From a virus, in the IMG/VR virus record IMGVR_UViG_3300033146_003395, positions 1 to 64,000 of that record: a stretch of 64,000 nucleotides of DNA, one strand, 5' to 3'. The notes under the pieces were generated by a model. It made no database searches and was not told the origin of the DNA. It saw only the letters and a list, made by a program, of their open reading frames with translations. The position numbers were made by a program, and so were the translations under genes. Below are positions 23,766-30,793 of the stretch, piece by piece. How positions within the stretch are numbered: the first letter of the stretch is position 1; each line of letters begins with the position of its first letter.

Positions 23766-25322
23766 CTAAAATCCATCATCTTGTTTCTCGTAAAAGCTTC
23801 TATATAATGGATTATTAGTTTCGGCTTTAATTCGTTCCATTTCTTCCTGAAGTTGTTCATTAGTCCAACCAAAAGTCATCTTAACAGCGGTTTCAAGTGA
23901 TACCATAACACCAATTTCTTCTTTAATCTCTTGGAAGTTGCCAACAGATTTAATGAATAAATCTTTTTCCATATTCTCAAGGAATATAGAACGACATTGA
24001 AATTCAATTGTTATTTTTTCTTTGTATTTATCCCACTCACCTTCACTCATAACACCAGTAGTGATTAATTCTCTTTTAAGAAGTTGTTTAATCATTTTTG
24101 TAACTGGAATACGAAGTCTGTCTACATGTAAATAAAATCCCATATCTTCATTTGAGATAGAGTCAGTTTCGTAACTGAAATCTCCACCATTTTCATCGGC
24201 ATAAGGATTTCTATTAGTGGGTATTTTCATAGATGTGAATAATTTTTTAGATGTATGAATAATATCTTCCATATCCATAAGACCACCAGCTTCATCCATA
24301 GTTTCAACAGTTGTACCTCTTGAACCACTTCTGTTACTCATCCAATAATCTTCAACTAAAGGTTGAGTACTTTGCATATTACGTATAGTACCTGATTCAG
24401 TATCATAAGTCTTTTTATATTTGAATTCTGAACGGATTTTGTCCATTAATTCCTTGGCTTTCTTAGGTGGTAAATCAGCTACATCTATATTAAACATTCT
24501 ACGAGAAACTGAACGAGAGTATCTCATAGGTACTAACATATTCTCTAATGTATCTAATTGATTGGCTGATTTAAAAGCATTTTCTAGGTAACCTAGATTA
24601 ACTTTACCTCTTTGATTTTCTGAAACACTAATCTTAGATGTTAAACCATAATCAACATGAATTAATTCATCTTTTGAATACTCTTCATTATATAATAATT
24701 CTTGTTGTAACTCATTTTCGTATAGGCAAGAACCAAGTTTTTGATCATCTGGTGCATATTTCCATACAGTATTTTCTTCATCAAAATATAAACCAAATGG
24801 CTCAAGTATTTGTACTTTTTTAATACCTGCTTTCATGTTAGCTTCATCAAAAGTTAAAGCTACATTAAGTTGACCATCTACATACATTTGACGACAAATT
24901 GGGTGTATATTCTCAGTCATATTTAATAGATTTAATACTTTGTCAAATACTTCGCCGATTCTTTCTTTAATTTGATTATTTTCTTCATCAATATTAATCT
25001 TGAATTCTTTTTTATCAACTGTAAAAGCCATTTCATTAATAATTAAATCTATAGCATAATTTACATCAGAATCTTTAGCAAGTTGACGATACATCTCAAT
25101 TACTTTAGACTGATATTTTAGTAATGAACTTTCGTTACCACCATATTGCCACTCGTAAGTGTCCAGGTCTCCAAAAACCATAGTTCCTTCAAAATCATCA
25201 TCTGATAAAGTTTTAACTACATGCAAATCATCTGTTGTATTAGATGGCTCTTGAATATTATCGGCTGGATTACCTTTTAGAAACGGTTTCTTTAACGCTT
25301 CGGTAATGTTGTTTAAAGTCAT
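23766..25322 (-). CDS. 20: Portal vertex protein gp20
   Basis: 518 aa (T4: 524). It has the T4 portal pattern: Y-E-W-Q-Y-G-G-N-E-S-S-L-L-K-Y and R-S-V-S-R-R-M-F-N-I-D-V in the middle, Y-W-M-S-N-R-S-G-S-R-G-T-T-V-E-T, then M-K-I-P-T-N-R. It forms the 12-mer ring through which DNA is packaged. RBS AAAAGGAAAAAT; shares a palindromic divergent late promoter with the plus-strand genes. Confidence 0.95.
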   Translation of the reverse strand: MTLNNITEALKKPFLKGNPADNIQEPSNTTDDLHVVKTLSDDDFEGTMVFGDLDTYEWQYGGNESSLLKYQSKVIEMYRQLAKDSDVNYAIDLIINEMAFTVDKKEFKINIDEENNQIKERIGEVFDKVLNLLNMTENIHPICRQMYVDGQLNVALTFDEANMKAGIKKVQILEPFGLYFDEENTVWKYAPDDQKLGSCLYENELQQELLYNEEYSKDELIHVDYGLTSKISVSENQRGKVNLGYLENAFKSANQLDTLENMLVPMRYSRSVSRRMFNIDVADLPPKKAKELMDKIRSEFKYKKTYDTESGTIRNMQSTQPLVEDYWMSNRSGSRGTTVETMDEAGGLMDMEDIIHTSKKLFTSMKIPTNRNPYADENGGDFSYETDSISNEDMGFYLHVDRLRIPVTKMIKQLLKRELITTGVMSEGEWDKYKEKITIEFQCRSIFLENMEKDLFIKSVGNFQEIKEEIGVMVSLETAVKMTFGWTNEQLQEEMERIKAETNNPLYRSFYEKQDDGF

Positions 25323-25353
25323 ATTTTTCCTTTTACTCTTTTCCTATTTAAGT

Positions 25354-25367
25354 TATTTATATAAATA
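25354..25367. promoter_or_regulatory. Divergent, overlapping pair of late promoters
   Basis: The palindrome TATTTATATAAATA gives TATAAATA on both strands, offset by six bases. Minus drives the portal gene; plus drives the endonuclease at 25397 and gp13. Confidence 0.8.
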
Positions 25368-25396
25368 TTGTAATTAGAAAAGATATAAGGGTTTAG

Positions 25397-26050
25397 ATGT
25401 TTGTTGTATATTTAACAATGTATAAAGGTAATTTATTACCTCAATGGTATGTAGGTTCATCTAATGAGACAAGAATAAATAATGGATATAATGGTTCAGT
25501 TAAATCTAAAAAATATAAATCTATATATTTAATAGAGCAAAAAGAAAATAAAATATTATTTAAGACTCGCATTTTGAGCCAACACTCAACCAGAGAAGAG
25601 GCATTAATAGAAGAATTACGTCTTCAGAAACTTCATAATGTAGTGAAAAATGATAAATATATTAATATGAGTTTTGCTTCTATAAATGGATTCTTTGGAA
25701 GAGATGTATCTGGTAAACTAAATCCTAGTTATGGCAGGAAAATGACAATAGAACAGAAAGAAAAAATTAGCAAATCTTTAATAGGTAAGTTTACTGGCGA
25801 AAAATCTGCTAATTATGATAGAGAATTTAGTAATGAATGGAAAGAAAACATTAGTAAAGCTAAAAAAGGCTGTAAAAGTCCTTTTAAAGGAAAGACTCAC
25901 TCTAAAGAGTCTATAGAATTAAATAGAATTGCAGCAAAAAATAGAGAAAAGTTAGAATGCCCATATTGTCAGAAAGTATTAGATATTTCTAATGCTAAGA
26001 GGTGGCATTTTGATAATTGTAAATTTAAAGAGGAAGTAGAAAATGGATAG
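25397..26050 (+). CDS. Homing endonuclease (GIY-YIG-like) with NUMOD and zinc finger
   Basis: 217 aa. The start V-V-Y-L-T-M-Y ... L-P-Q-W-Y-V-G-S-S is a GIY-YIG-type core of a phage-specific sort; paralogue at 58755-59570 (both have L-P-x-W-Y-(V/I)-G-S and N-G-Y-N-G). G-R-D-V-S-G-K-L-N-P-S-Y-G-R-K is a NUMOD3 motif. C-terminal C-P-Y-C ... R-W-H-F-D-N-C zinc finger. Overlaps the start of gp13 by 8 bases: a clean insertion ahead of a late gene. Confidence 0.85.
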   Translation: MFVVYLTMYKGNLLPQWYVGSSNETRINNGYNGSVKSKKYKSIYLIEQKENKILFKTRILSQHSTREEALIEELRLQKLHNVVKNDKYINMSFASINGFFGRDVSGKLNPSYGRKMTIEQKEKISKSLIGKFTGEKSANYDREFSNEWKENISKAKKGCKSPFKGKTHSKESIELNRIAAKNREKLECPYCQKVLDISNAKRWHFDNCKFKEEVENG

Positions 26051-26924
26051 AAATCAACCACAAGTAGTTAATCAAAAACAACGTTCTCGTAAAGTTGATA
26101 GTGAAGAAAAGCTAGTTGATTACATAAGAACTATGTTAGGCGAACCAATGATACAAGTAGATGTTTCAGATAACCAAATTCTATTAAATATTGATGAGAC
26201 AATCAGAAAGTTCAGTGACTTCGCTTTCGGTGGGGAAGAAACAATAGCATTTGTATATGAAGGGCAAGAAGATGTACAAGATTATAGATTAGACTCAAGA
26301 GTCCAAGCTATATTATCAGTATCATGGGCTAATAGTTTAGGTACTATTAATTATGGAAATGGTGCTGGCGGTGTAAACTTAGGTCCAGGTTGGGGAACAA
26401 TCGGAATCGGATATGTGCCACATGTTGATTCAATGGGTAATGTTTCGTCTTTAGAAGGTGGAATGGCTTCAGGTTCTTGTTCAACAGAAGTTTCTGGTGC
26501 TGCTGGTGGTGTTGGTAGAGGCTCAAGAATGGATAGTATGAGTAATGCTTACGCTTCTTTGGCTCAAAGAGATACAATGCAAGCATTATTTGGTAGAGGT
26601 GTTAATTTTGAATTCAATAGTAATACAAAAATACTTCGTGTATTTGAACCAATTGCTGGACCATTTATGATAGAAGCATCTGTGGAATATCAACCAAACC
26701 CAGAATATGATGAGATATATACCCATGATTTTATTAAAAGATATTCTGTAGCATTAACAAGAAGATTATGGTCAACCATTACTGGTAAGTATGATTCTGC
26801 TCTTGTTGGAGGAGCAACTATAAATTATGATAAGATGCAATCGGAAGCCGAAGCAGAACTTGATAAATTAGATGATGAATTATTAACTAAATGGGCACCA
26901 GCGTTAGGAATTTTCAGTGGTTGA
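26043..26924 (+). CDS. 13: Neck protein gp13-like
   Basis: 293 aa (T4 gp13: 309). N-terminal Y-I-R-T-M-L-G-E-P-M-I-Q-V-D-V and I-D-E-T-I-R-K-F. The C-terminal part Y-T-H-D-F-I-K-R-Y-S-V-A-L-T-R-R-L-W, then G-K-Y ... G-G-A-T-I-N-Y and an E-A-E-A-E-L-D-K-L helix, is characteristic of gp13-type head-tail connectors. A Gly/Ser-rich loop (about residues 105-170) is an insert. It closes the head after packaging. Its end overlaps the convergent endonuclease by 21 bases. Confidence 0.8.
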   Translation: MDRNQPQVVNQKQRSRKVDSEEKLVDYIRTMLGEPMIQVDVSDNQILLNIDETIRKFSDFAFGGEETIAFVYEGQEDVQDYRLDSRVQAILSVSWANSLGTINYGNGAGGVNLGPGWGTIGIGYVPHVDSMGNVSSLEGGMASGSCSTEVSGAAGGVGRGSRMDSMSNAYASLAQRDTMQALFGRGVNFEFNSNTKILRVFEPIAGPFMIEASVEYQPNPEYDEIYTHDFIKRYSVALTRRLWSTITGKYDSALVGGATINYDKMQSEAEAELDKLDDELLTKWAPALGIFSG

Positions 26925-27710
26925 TTTTGTAAATAATTCTTCTAAAGAAATTGATGAATTTGCTTTTTTATTATAATTTTCTTCCCAGGGTATCATTTCC
27001 AAATTATGAATATTACCAATATATATTGGTAATATTCCATTATTATATCCCTGCAATATACTAAATTTATGATCTAGATGATATTTTCCGTTTACACCAG
27101 CCATACCTCTTTTATCTATATTATTTAAGCTTGATATATTCATAGAATTTGTTATTCTATATACTTCTCGCTTATATAATTTATATAACGATAAATTTTC
27201 TAAAGTAACCCAATGATTTAATTTTTCTCTTGTCTCTCTGGTCTTTATCATTGCTTTATTTCTAACTTCTGGTATTTTACTAATATTATTTACGCCATAC
27301 TTTATTAAACAAGTATTTTTATATTTTTCGATATTATTATAATTTTCATCCCCATACCTGTTTAATTTTGTCATTTTAATTTTGTCTACATTACAATAAT
27401 TTTCATCACCATACCTGCTTAATTTTGTCATTTTAATCTGTTCGTTTGATTTTTTTATTTTATCTTTATCATTTTCCCTACATCTAGCACAACAAAATAT
27501 ATTATATCCGTTTTTGAATGATTTGAATTTGACAATATTATAATTACATTTCTTACATTTAGGAGGTGATACTAAATTATTATTGAAAGCAAAATAATAT
27601 TCTTGTTTAGAATTACACCAAGAATACTTAATAGGTACGGTTATTCTTTTGGACCTATTACTATTTATTTTTCCAGAGGGGCCTATTAACCATTTTATTA
27701 GTTTTTTCAT
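26904..27710 (-). CDS. HNH homing endonuclease with repeated R-Y-G-(D/V)-x-N motifs
   Basis: 268 aa. Cysteine pairs C-K-K-C and C-C-A-R-C are followed by three repeats of K-x-x-R-Y-G-D-E-N-Y / K-Y-G-V-N-N, a DNA-binding module of phage endonucleases. The C-terminal nuclease has Y-H-L-D-H-K-F-S-I ... N-L-E-M-I-P-W-E-E-N-Y-N-K-K (H-D-H and H/N residues of an HNH site). It is preceded on its strand by pseudoknot leader copy 2 and a late promoter. Confidence 0.85.
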   Translation of the reverse strand: MKKLIKWLIGPSGKINSNRSKRITVPIKYSWCNSKQEYYFAFNNNLVSPPKCKKCNYNIVKFKSFKNGYNIFCCARCRENDKDKIKKSNEQIKMTKLSRYGDENYCNVDKIKMTKLNRYGDENYNNIEKYKNTCLIKYGVNNISKIPEVRNKAMIKTRETREKLNHWVTLENLSLYKLYKREVYRITNSMNISSLNNIDKRGMAGVNGKYHLDHKFSILQGYNNGILPIYIGNIHNLEMIPWEENYNKKANSSISLEELFTKSTTENS

Positions 27711-27730
27711 TTTTATAATCCTTTTAGATT

Positions 27731-27807
27731 ATAAGAGGACTTCGACGGTCAAATTATAAATGTAGAAGGACCGTCGAAAGAGCTTCTACATTTATAACAT
27801 CTCTTAT
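27731..27807 (-). promoter_or_regulatory. Structured pseudoknot 5' leader RNA, copy 2
   Basis: Outer ATAAGAG/CTCTTAT (27731-27737, 27801-27807). Helix TTCGACGGTC (27741-27750) pairs with 27769-27778; 15-16-bp helix 27753-27768 pairs with 27783-27798. One terminal pair is A-C on plus but G-U on minus, which favours the minus RNA. Leads into the HNH gene at 27710. Confidence 0.85.
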
Positions 27808-27814
27808 AGTATTT

Positions 27815-27826
27815 TATTTATAAATA
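27815..27826. promoter_or_regulatory. Divergent, overlapping pair of late promoters
   Basis: TATTTATAAATA contains TATAAATA on both strands. Minus drives the pseudoknot leader and HNH gene, plus drives the gp67-paralogue at 27851. Confidence 0.75.
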
Positions 27827-27850
27827 TAATAATTAAAACAAAGGACAAAC

Positions 27851-28162
27851 ATGTCAAAAGTAGATTTAGTAAAAGCTGCTCAAAGTAGAAGCTATATAGA
27901 ATTTGAAGATTTAGCTCTTCAAGCACTTAAAGAAAAAGTTCAAGAGAACCCAATTATGACTCAATATTTAGATAAATTAAATATTGCTTCAGGTATAGTT
28001 AATGAAGAAGGTGTTTCTAAAGAAGACTTAGCAAAAGAGTACGGAGTTTCTGTAAAAGAAGTTTCTGATGCTTGGAGTAAAGCTGCTGGTATGGCTAAAG
28101 CCGCTGGAAAAGGTTCTAACTTTGGTTATATTGTTTCTATCGTTAGAGGTATGCTTAAATAA
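27851..28162 (+). CDS. Paralogue of the gp67-like prohead protein
   Basis: 103 aa. The first 48 residues repeat those of the gp67-like protein (V-D-L-V-K-A-A-Q-S-R-S-Y-I-E-F-E-D versus V-D-L-V-K-A-A-Q-D-R-S-Y-I-K-F-E-D; both have K-V-Q-E-N-P). The C-terminus differs: a helix-turn-helix-like S-K-E-D-L-A-K-E-Y-G-V-S and an Ala/Gly-rich end. Late promoter upstream. Probably another core protein created by duplication. Confidence 0.7.
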   Translation: MSKVDLVKAAQSRSYIEFEDLALQALKEKVQENPIMTQYLDKLNIASGIVNEEGVSKEDLAKEYGVSVKEVSDAWSKAAGMAKAAGKGSNFGYIVSIVRGMLK

Positions 28163-28503
28163 ATCTCTATACATACAAAATAAAAGAAATTACTAAAATC
28201 TATGATGGTGACACAGTTACTGCAATTATAGATTTAGGTATGAAAATGTATATTGAAAAATCTATTCGTTTATATGGAATAGACACACCAGAAATTCGCG
28301 GTGAAGAAATACCTGAAGGTTTAATTTCACGCGACTGGCTTAGGGAAAAATTAAATAATGCTACTGAGATTTATGTTTCAACACATAAAGATAAGAGTGG
28401 TAAATATGGTAGATTATTAGGAACTTTATTTATTGATAAAGAAATAATTTCTATTAATAATCAATTAGTTCAAGAAGGTTTAGCAGTTTTTAAAACTTAC
28501 TAA
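28159..28503 (+). CDS. Staphylococcal-nuclease-like (thermonuclease) protein with a non-ATG start
   Basis: The open frame has no ATG before 28240, but the conserved fold begins upstream: Y-T-Y-K-I-K-E-I-T-K-I-Y-D-G-D-T-V, then I-R-L-Y-G-I-D-T-P-E-I-R-G and K-Y-G-R-L-L-G. These are the Ca-binding Asp (about residues 16/18), Arg37, Asp42-Thr43, Glu45 and the second Arg. An AGAGGT Shine-Dalgarno lies 8 bases before ATA at 28159, which overlaps the previous stop. So start is probably AUA, or the start codon is mutated. Confidence 0.75.
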   Translation: MNLYTYKIKEITKIYDGDTVTAIIDLGMKMYIEKSIRLYGIDTPEIRGEEIPEGLISRDWLREKLNNATEIYVSTHKDKSGKYGRLLGTLFIDKEIISINNQLVQEGLAVFKTY

Positions 28504-28507
28504 CTTA

Positions 28508-28819
28508 CTAATCTGTTGAATTATTTTCTAAACTCTTCAATAAACTGTAATTTTCTTCAGCCCAAGTTTTATATTGTAACCAATTATTCTTTAAAATAGT
28601 TCCATCTATTCTTGGAATAGCGTAATAATCTTCTCCATTAAAATTAACCATAATAGTTGTATAAGGAACAAACTTCGGTTTGTCTTGTATTGTAGGCAAT
28701 ATACGATTTATATAAACTGTATTTGTAATAATTTCTGGTTCTATCGGCTCTGGGCAATCTGTACAACCCGTAAAACTAATTACCAATATTGCTGATAATA
28801 TTAAAAGTACTGTCTTCAT
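28508..28819 (-). CDS. Outer-membrane spanin lipoprotein (Rz1-like)
   Basis: 103 aa with a signal peptide and lipobox I-S-F-T-G-C (Cys about residue 19), then a Pro-rich start of the mature part (C-P-E-P-I-E-P-E). It overlaps the end of the gene for the i-spanin candidate by 44 bases in another frame, as Rz1 overlaps Rz. Links outer and inner membranes in the last step of lysis. Last gene of the lysis cassette. Confidence 0.75.
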   Translation of the reverse strand: MKTVLLILSAILVISFTGCTDCPEPIEPEIITNTVYINRILPTIQDKPKFVPYTTIMVNFNGEDYYAIPRIDGTILKNNWLQYKTWAEENYSLLKSLENNSTD

Positions 28820-29213
28820 CTTCTACCTTTGTTTTGATTTTTACTTTACACTCTTTATACACAATTGTTTCAGGATACTGTACAGGTTTTTTAAGCTCTT
28901 TAATATCATTTCTTAATGTTAGTATTAATTTATCTTTTAATACTAAACTCTTATTATAAAAACCTTTAAGCACTATTGAATCTCTCTTCATGTCTTTGAT
29001 AACATAGTTATTACTATTATTAACATGTTTACATGCTCTAACATTTAAATTTAATGTATTATTATTATTTCTTAATAGTAATATAATTGAATCTTTTTTA
29101 TTAATAGTAGACTCTAAACTCAAAATATTTGTAAATTGGTATAATATATATCCAATTAAAAATATAATACCTAGAACCTTAGGGTCTTTTAATAAATTTA
29201 ATATAACACTCAT
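28776..29213 (-). CDS. Inner-membrane spanin (Rz-like)
   Basis: 145 aa. One N-terminal membrane segment (L-G-I-I-F-L-I-G-Y-I-L-Y, about residues 13-25) is followed by a charged, coiled-coil-like periplasmic domain with a Cys. Located after the holin and overlapping the lipoprotein gene, the classic Rz/Rz1 order. Starts 4 bases inside the holin stop. Confidence 0.7.
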   Translation of the reverse strand: MSVILNLLKDPKVLGIIFLIGYILYQFTNILSLESTINKKDSIILLLRNNNNTLNLNVRACKHVNNSNNYVIKDMKRDSIVLKGFYNKSLVLKDKLILTLRNDIKELKKPVQYPETIVYKECKVKIKTKVEDEDSTFNIISNIGN

Positions 29214-29425
29214 TTGTCATCTGCTCCTTGTGAAGGTTTGCTAAATAAATTAGCACCTATAATACCAGCCATAGATGTAAAAAATGTTCCAGCTATCATT
29301 GCTAAATCTATTACACTTTTATCTACAGCAACTAAACCCATTAATCCAAACATTACTGCAATCATTGCAAATAATGCTAACCAAACGAGTTTTTTACGTT
29401 GCTCTTCTTTTTGAGATTTAGTCAT
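29210..29425 (-). CDS. Holin-like membrane protein
   Basis: 71 aa, two hydrophobic helices (W-L-A-L-F-A-M-I-A-V-M-F-G-L-M-G and A-M-I-A-G-T-F-F-T-S-M-A-G-I-I-G) with a short turn, charged ends K-E-E-Q-R-K-K and a hydrophilic tail. Between endolysin and spanins, so the likely pore former that times lysis. T4's own holin (gene t) is different. Confidence 0.7.
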   Translation of the reverse strand: MTKSQKEEQRKKLVWLALFAMIAVMFGLMGLVAVDKSVIDLAMIAGTFFTSMAGIIGANLFSKPSQGADDK

Positions 29426-29433
29426 CTTATTCC

Positions 29434-29841
29434 TTATGAGTAAAAACTAAGTAAAGTATCTGAGTTCCTAACATCTATATGTAACCAGCTAATTCCTAGT
29501 TCAATTCCTTTGATATATGGAAATTCTTCCGGGTTATCTAAAATATATTGTCTAACTTCTTCAACATTGTACTTACTAAAAATTGCATCTATGGCATTTC
29601 CTAATGAATGCTGAGATGTAGAAGAATAATATTGGCTAGTAGGTGTTCTTAAACCGGAATCTACTCGTGAGCCATTCCATTTCCAAGTATTAATACTCAT
29701 TGAGCCATCTGGAAATTTTTCTTTAATTGTATCTATTGTTTTAAGTAATAGTGGATTAATTAACTGCCATGCTCTCTGCCCGCGTTTATTAAAAATATCT
29801 TCGGGTACTAATTCTTCTATAATAAAATGTTTAGATTTCAT
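29434..29841 (-). CDS. Endolysin, M15/DUF882-type zinc peptidase
   Basis: 135 aa. Zinc-site residues are visible in S-G-L-R-T-P, S-Q-H-S-L-G-N-A-I-D-A-I (H-x6-D) and W-L-H-I-D-V-R (second His), the layout of VanY/M15A peptidases. It should cleave peptidoglycan cross-links. No signal peptide, so it needs the holin. Late promoter at 29855-29862; first gene of the lysis operon. Confidence 0.85.
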   Translation of the reverse strand: MKSKHFIIEELVPEDIFNKRGQRAWQLINPLLLKTIDTIKEKFPDGSMSINTWKWNGSRVDSGLRTPTSQYYSSTSQHSLGNAIDAIFSKYNVEEVRQYILDNPEEFPYIKGIELGISWLHIDVRNSDTLLSFYS

Positions 29842-29854
29842 AATTTTCCTTTAA

Positions 29855-29862
29855 TTATTTAT
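29855..29862 (-). promoter_or_regulatory. T4-type late promoter of the lysis cassette
   Basis: Minus-strand TATAAATA 14 bases before the endolysin ATG; it partly overlaps the upstream end of a plus-strand early-type promoter. Confidence 0.8.
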
Positions 29863-29864
29863 AA

Positions 29865-29906
29865 ATTTAAGCTCGGTTTAATATTAAACATGTTATAATA
29901 TAGTAT
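29865..29906 (+). promoter_or_regulatory. Phage early-type promoter, family copy 5
   Basis: TTTAAGC, the 14-bp perfect palindrome GTTTAATATTAAAC, ATGT-TATAAT (29893-29898), ATAGTATATAAA; drives 29924-30749. Confidence 0.8.
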
Positions 29907-29923
29907 ATAAAGAAGGATATTAC

Positions 29924-30337
29924 ATGGATGATTATAAAGATACTATGACTGAATTTGAATTGTTAACTGAAGTGCAAAAGAACTATAAAAGTTTTCTTGA
30001 TATTGATAAAGCCTTAGCTATTTTTGAACTTGAGAACGGCTATAGACCTGATATTATTATAGAAGACCCAAATGATTTTGAAAATGGTTTAGTTGTTCAA
30101 GAAACAATTGATAAAATTAATGAAATTAATGGTAATGATTTTTGTACAGTAGAAGCAATGGTTTATATGAAAAAACTGGAAAAACTGCAAGAAAGTGGTG
30201 AATGTAATATGATCGCTGGTGATGTGAGAGCACGTATACAAAGTTATTTATTAGTCGATTATATTGAGGCATCGGTTATTCACCATGCTTATATTGAACA
30301 TTATTCTGAACTATATCGCCCAGAGACTACAATATGA
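29924..30337 (+). CDS. Unknown acidic protein
   Basis: 137 aa after AGAAGGATATTAC. Helical, Glu/Asp-rich, ending Y-S-E-L-Y-R-P-E-T-T-I, a distant relative of the common C-terminal motif. Overlaps the next gene by 4 bases (ATGA). Function unknown. Confidence 0.6.
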   Translation: MDDYKDTMTEFELLTEVQKNYKSFLDIDKALAIFELENGYRPDIIIEDPNDFENGLVVQETIDKINEINGNDFCTVEAMVYMKKLEKLQESGECNMIAGDVRARIQSYLLVDYIEASVIHHAYIEHYSELYRPETTI

Positions 30338-30582
30338 TTTTTGAATTTACAAATTTACAAACATACAGGGTAGAAAATAATTTATATGAATTATTAATTA
30401 TTCCGCCAAATCATAATATCGTTGCTATGATGAGTAAAAATGAATTTACAATTACCGTAAGTGTTAATAATTTTAATTACTTGGGAGTTTTCCCTGATGC
30501 ACAACGAGCACAAGAAAATTTTAAAAGATTATCTATAGCTTTATGTTATAATGAAGAAGACCACCCAGAAAGATTTGTATGA
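30334..30582 (+). CDS. Small protein, C-terminal H-P-E-R-F-V
   Basis: 82 aa, beta-rich (R-V-E-N-N-L-Y-E-L-L-I-I, T-I-T-V-S-V-N-N-F-N-Y) then a helix and the ending E-E-D-H-P-E-R-F-V. Overlaps both neighbours by 4 bases. Function unknown. Confidence 0.65.
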   Translation: MIFEFTNLQTYRVENNLYELLIIPPNHNIVAMMSKNEFTITVSVNNFNYLGVFPDAQRAQENFKRLSIALCYNEEDHPERFV

Positions 30583-30749
30583 TAATTGATGAAATGAAAT
30601 TCCTTACTTTTTTACAAGGATTAACTGAACAACAATTAAAAACGGCAATTAATTTAGTTAAAAGAGATTTGTATGTATTTAATAATGTACAAAGTGACAT
30701 AGAAAAAATGGAAATAATTGCAGAATTTTTTCCGGAGTATTTGGTTTAA
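30579..30749 (+). CDS. Small helical protein, C-terminal F-P-E-Y-L-V
   Basis: 56 aa starting M-I-I-D-E-M-K-F-L-T and ending A-E-F-F-P-E-Y-L-V. Overlaps the previous stop by 4 bases. It ends a three-gene early operon in front of the topoisomerase. Confidence 0.7.
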   Translation: MIIDEMKFLTFLQGLTEQQLKTAINLVKRDLYVFNNVQSDIEKMEIIAEFFPEYLV

Positions 30750-30771
30750 TATAAATTTAATATTAAGATGA

Positions 30772-30777
30772 TATAAT
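30772..30777 (+). promoter_or_regulatory. Extended -10 promoter before topoisomerase
   Basis: TGA-TATAAT 17 bases before the ATG at 30794; a TTTAATATTAA stretch lies just upstream. Confidence 0.5.
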
Positions 30778-30793
30778 AAGTAAAAGGATAAGA

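Noticed and set aside
28240-28503. Nuclease starting at the first ATG (28240)
   Set aside because: It would remove the metal-binding D-G-D-T segment; the fold plainly begins about 27 codons upstream.
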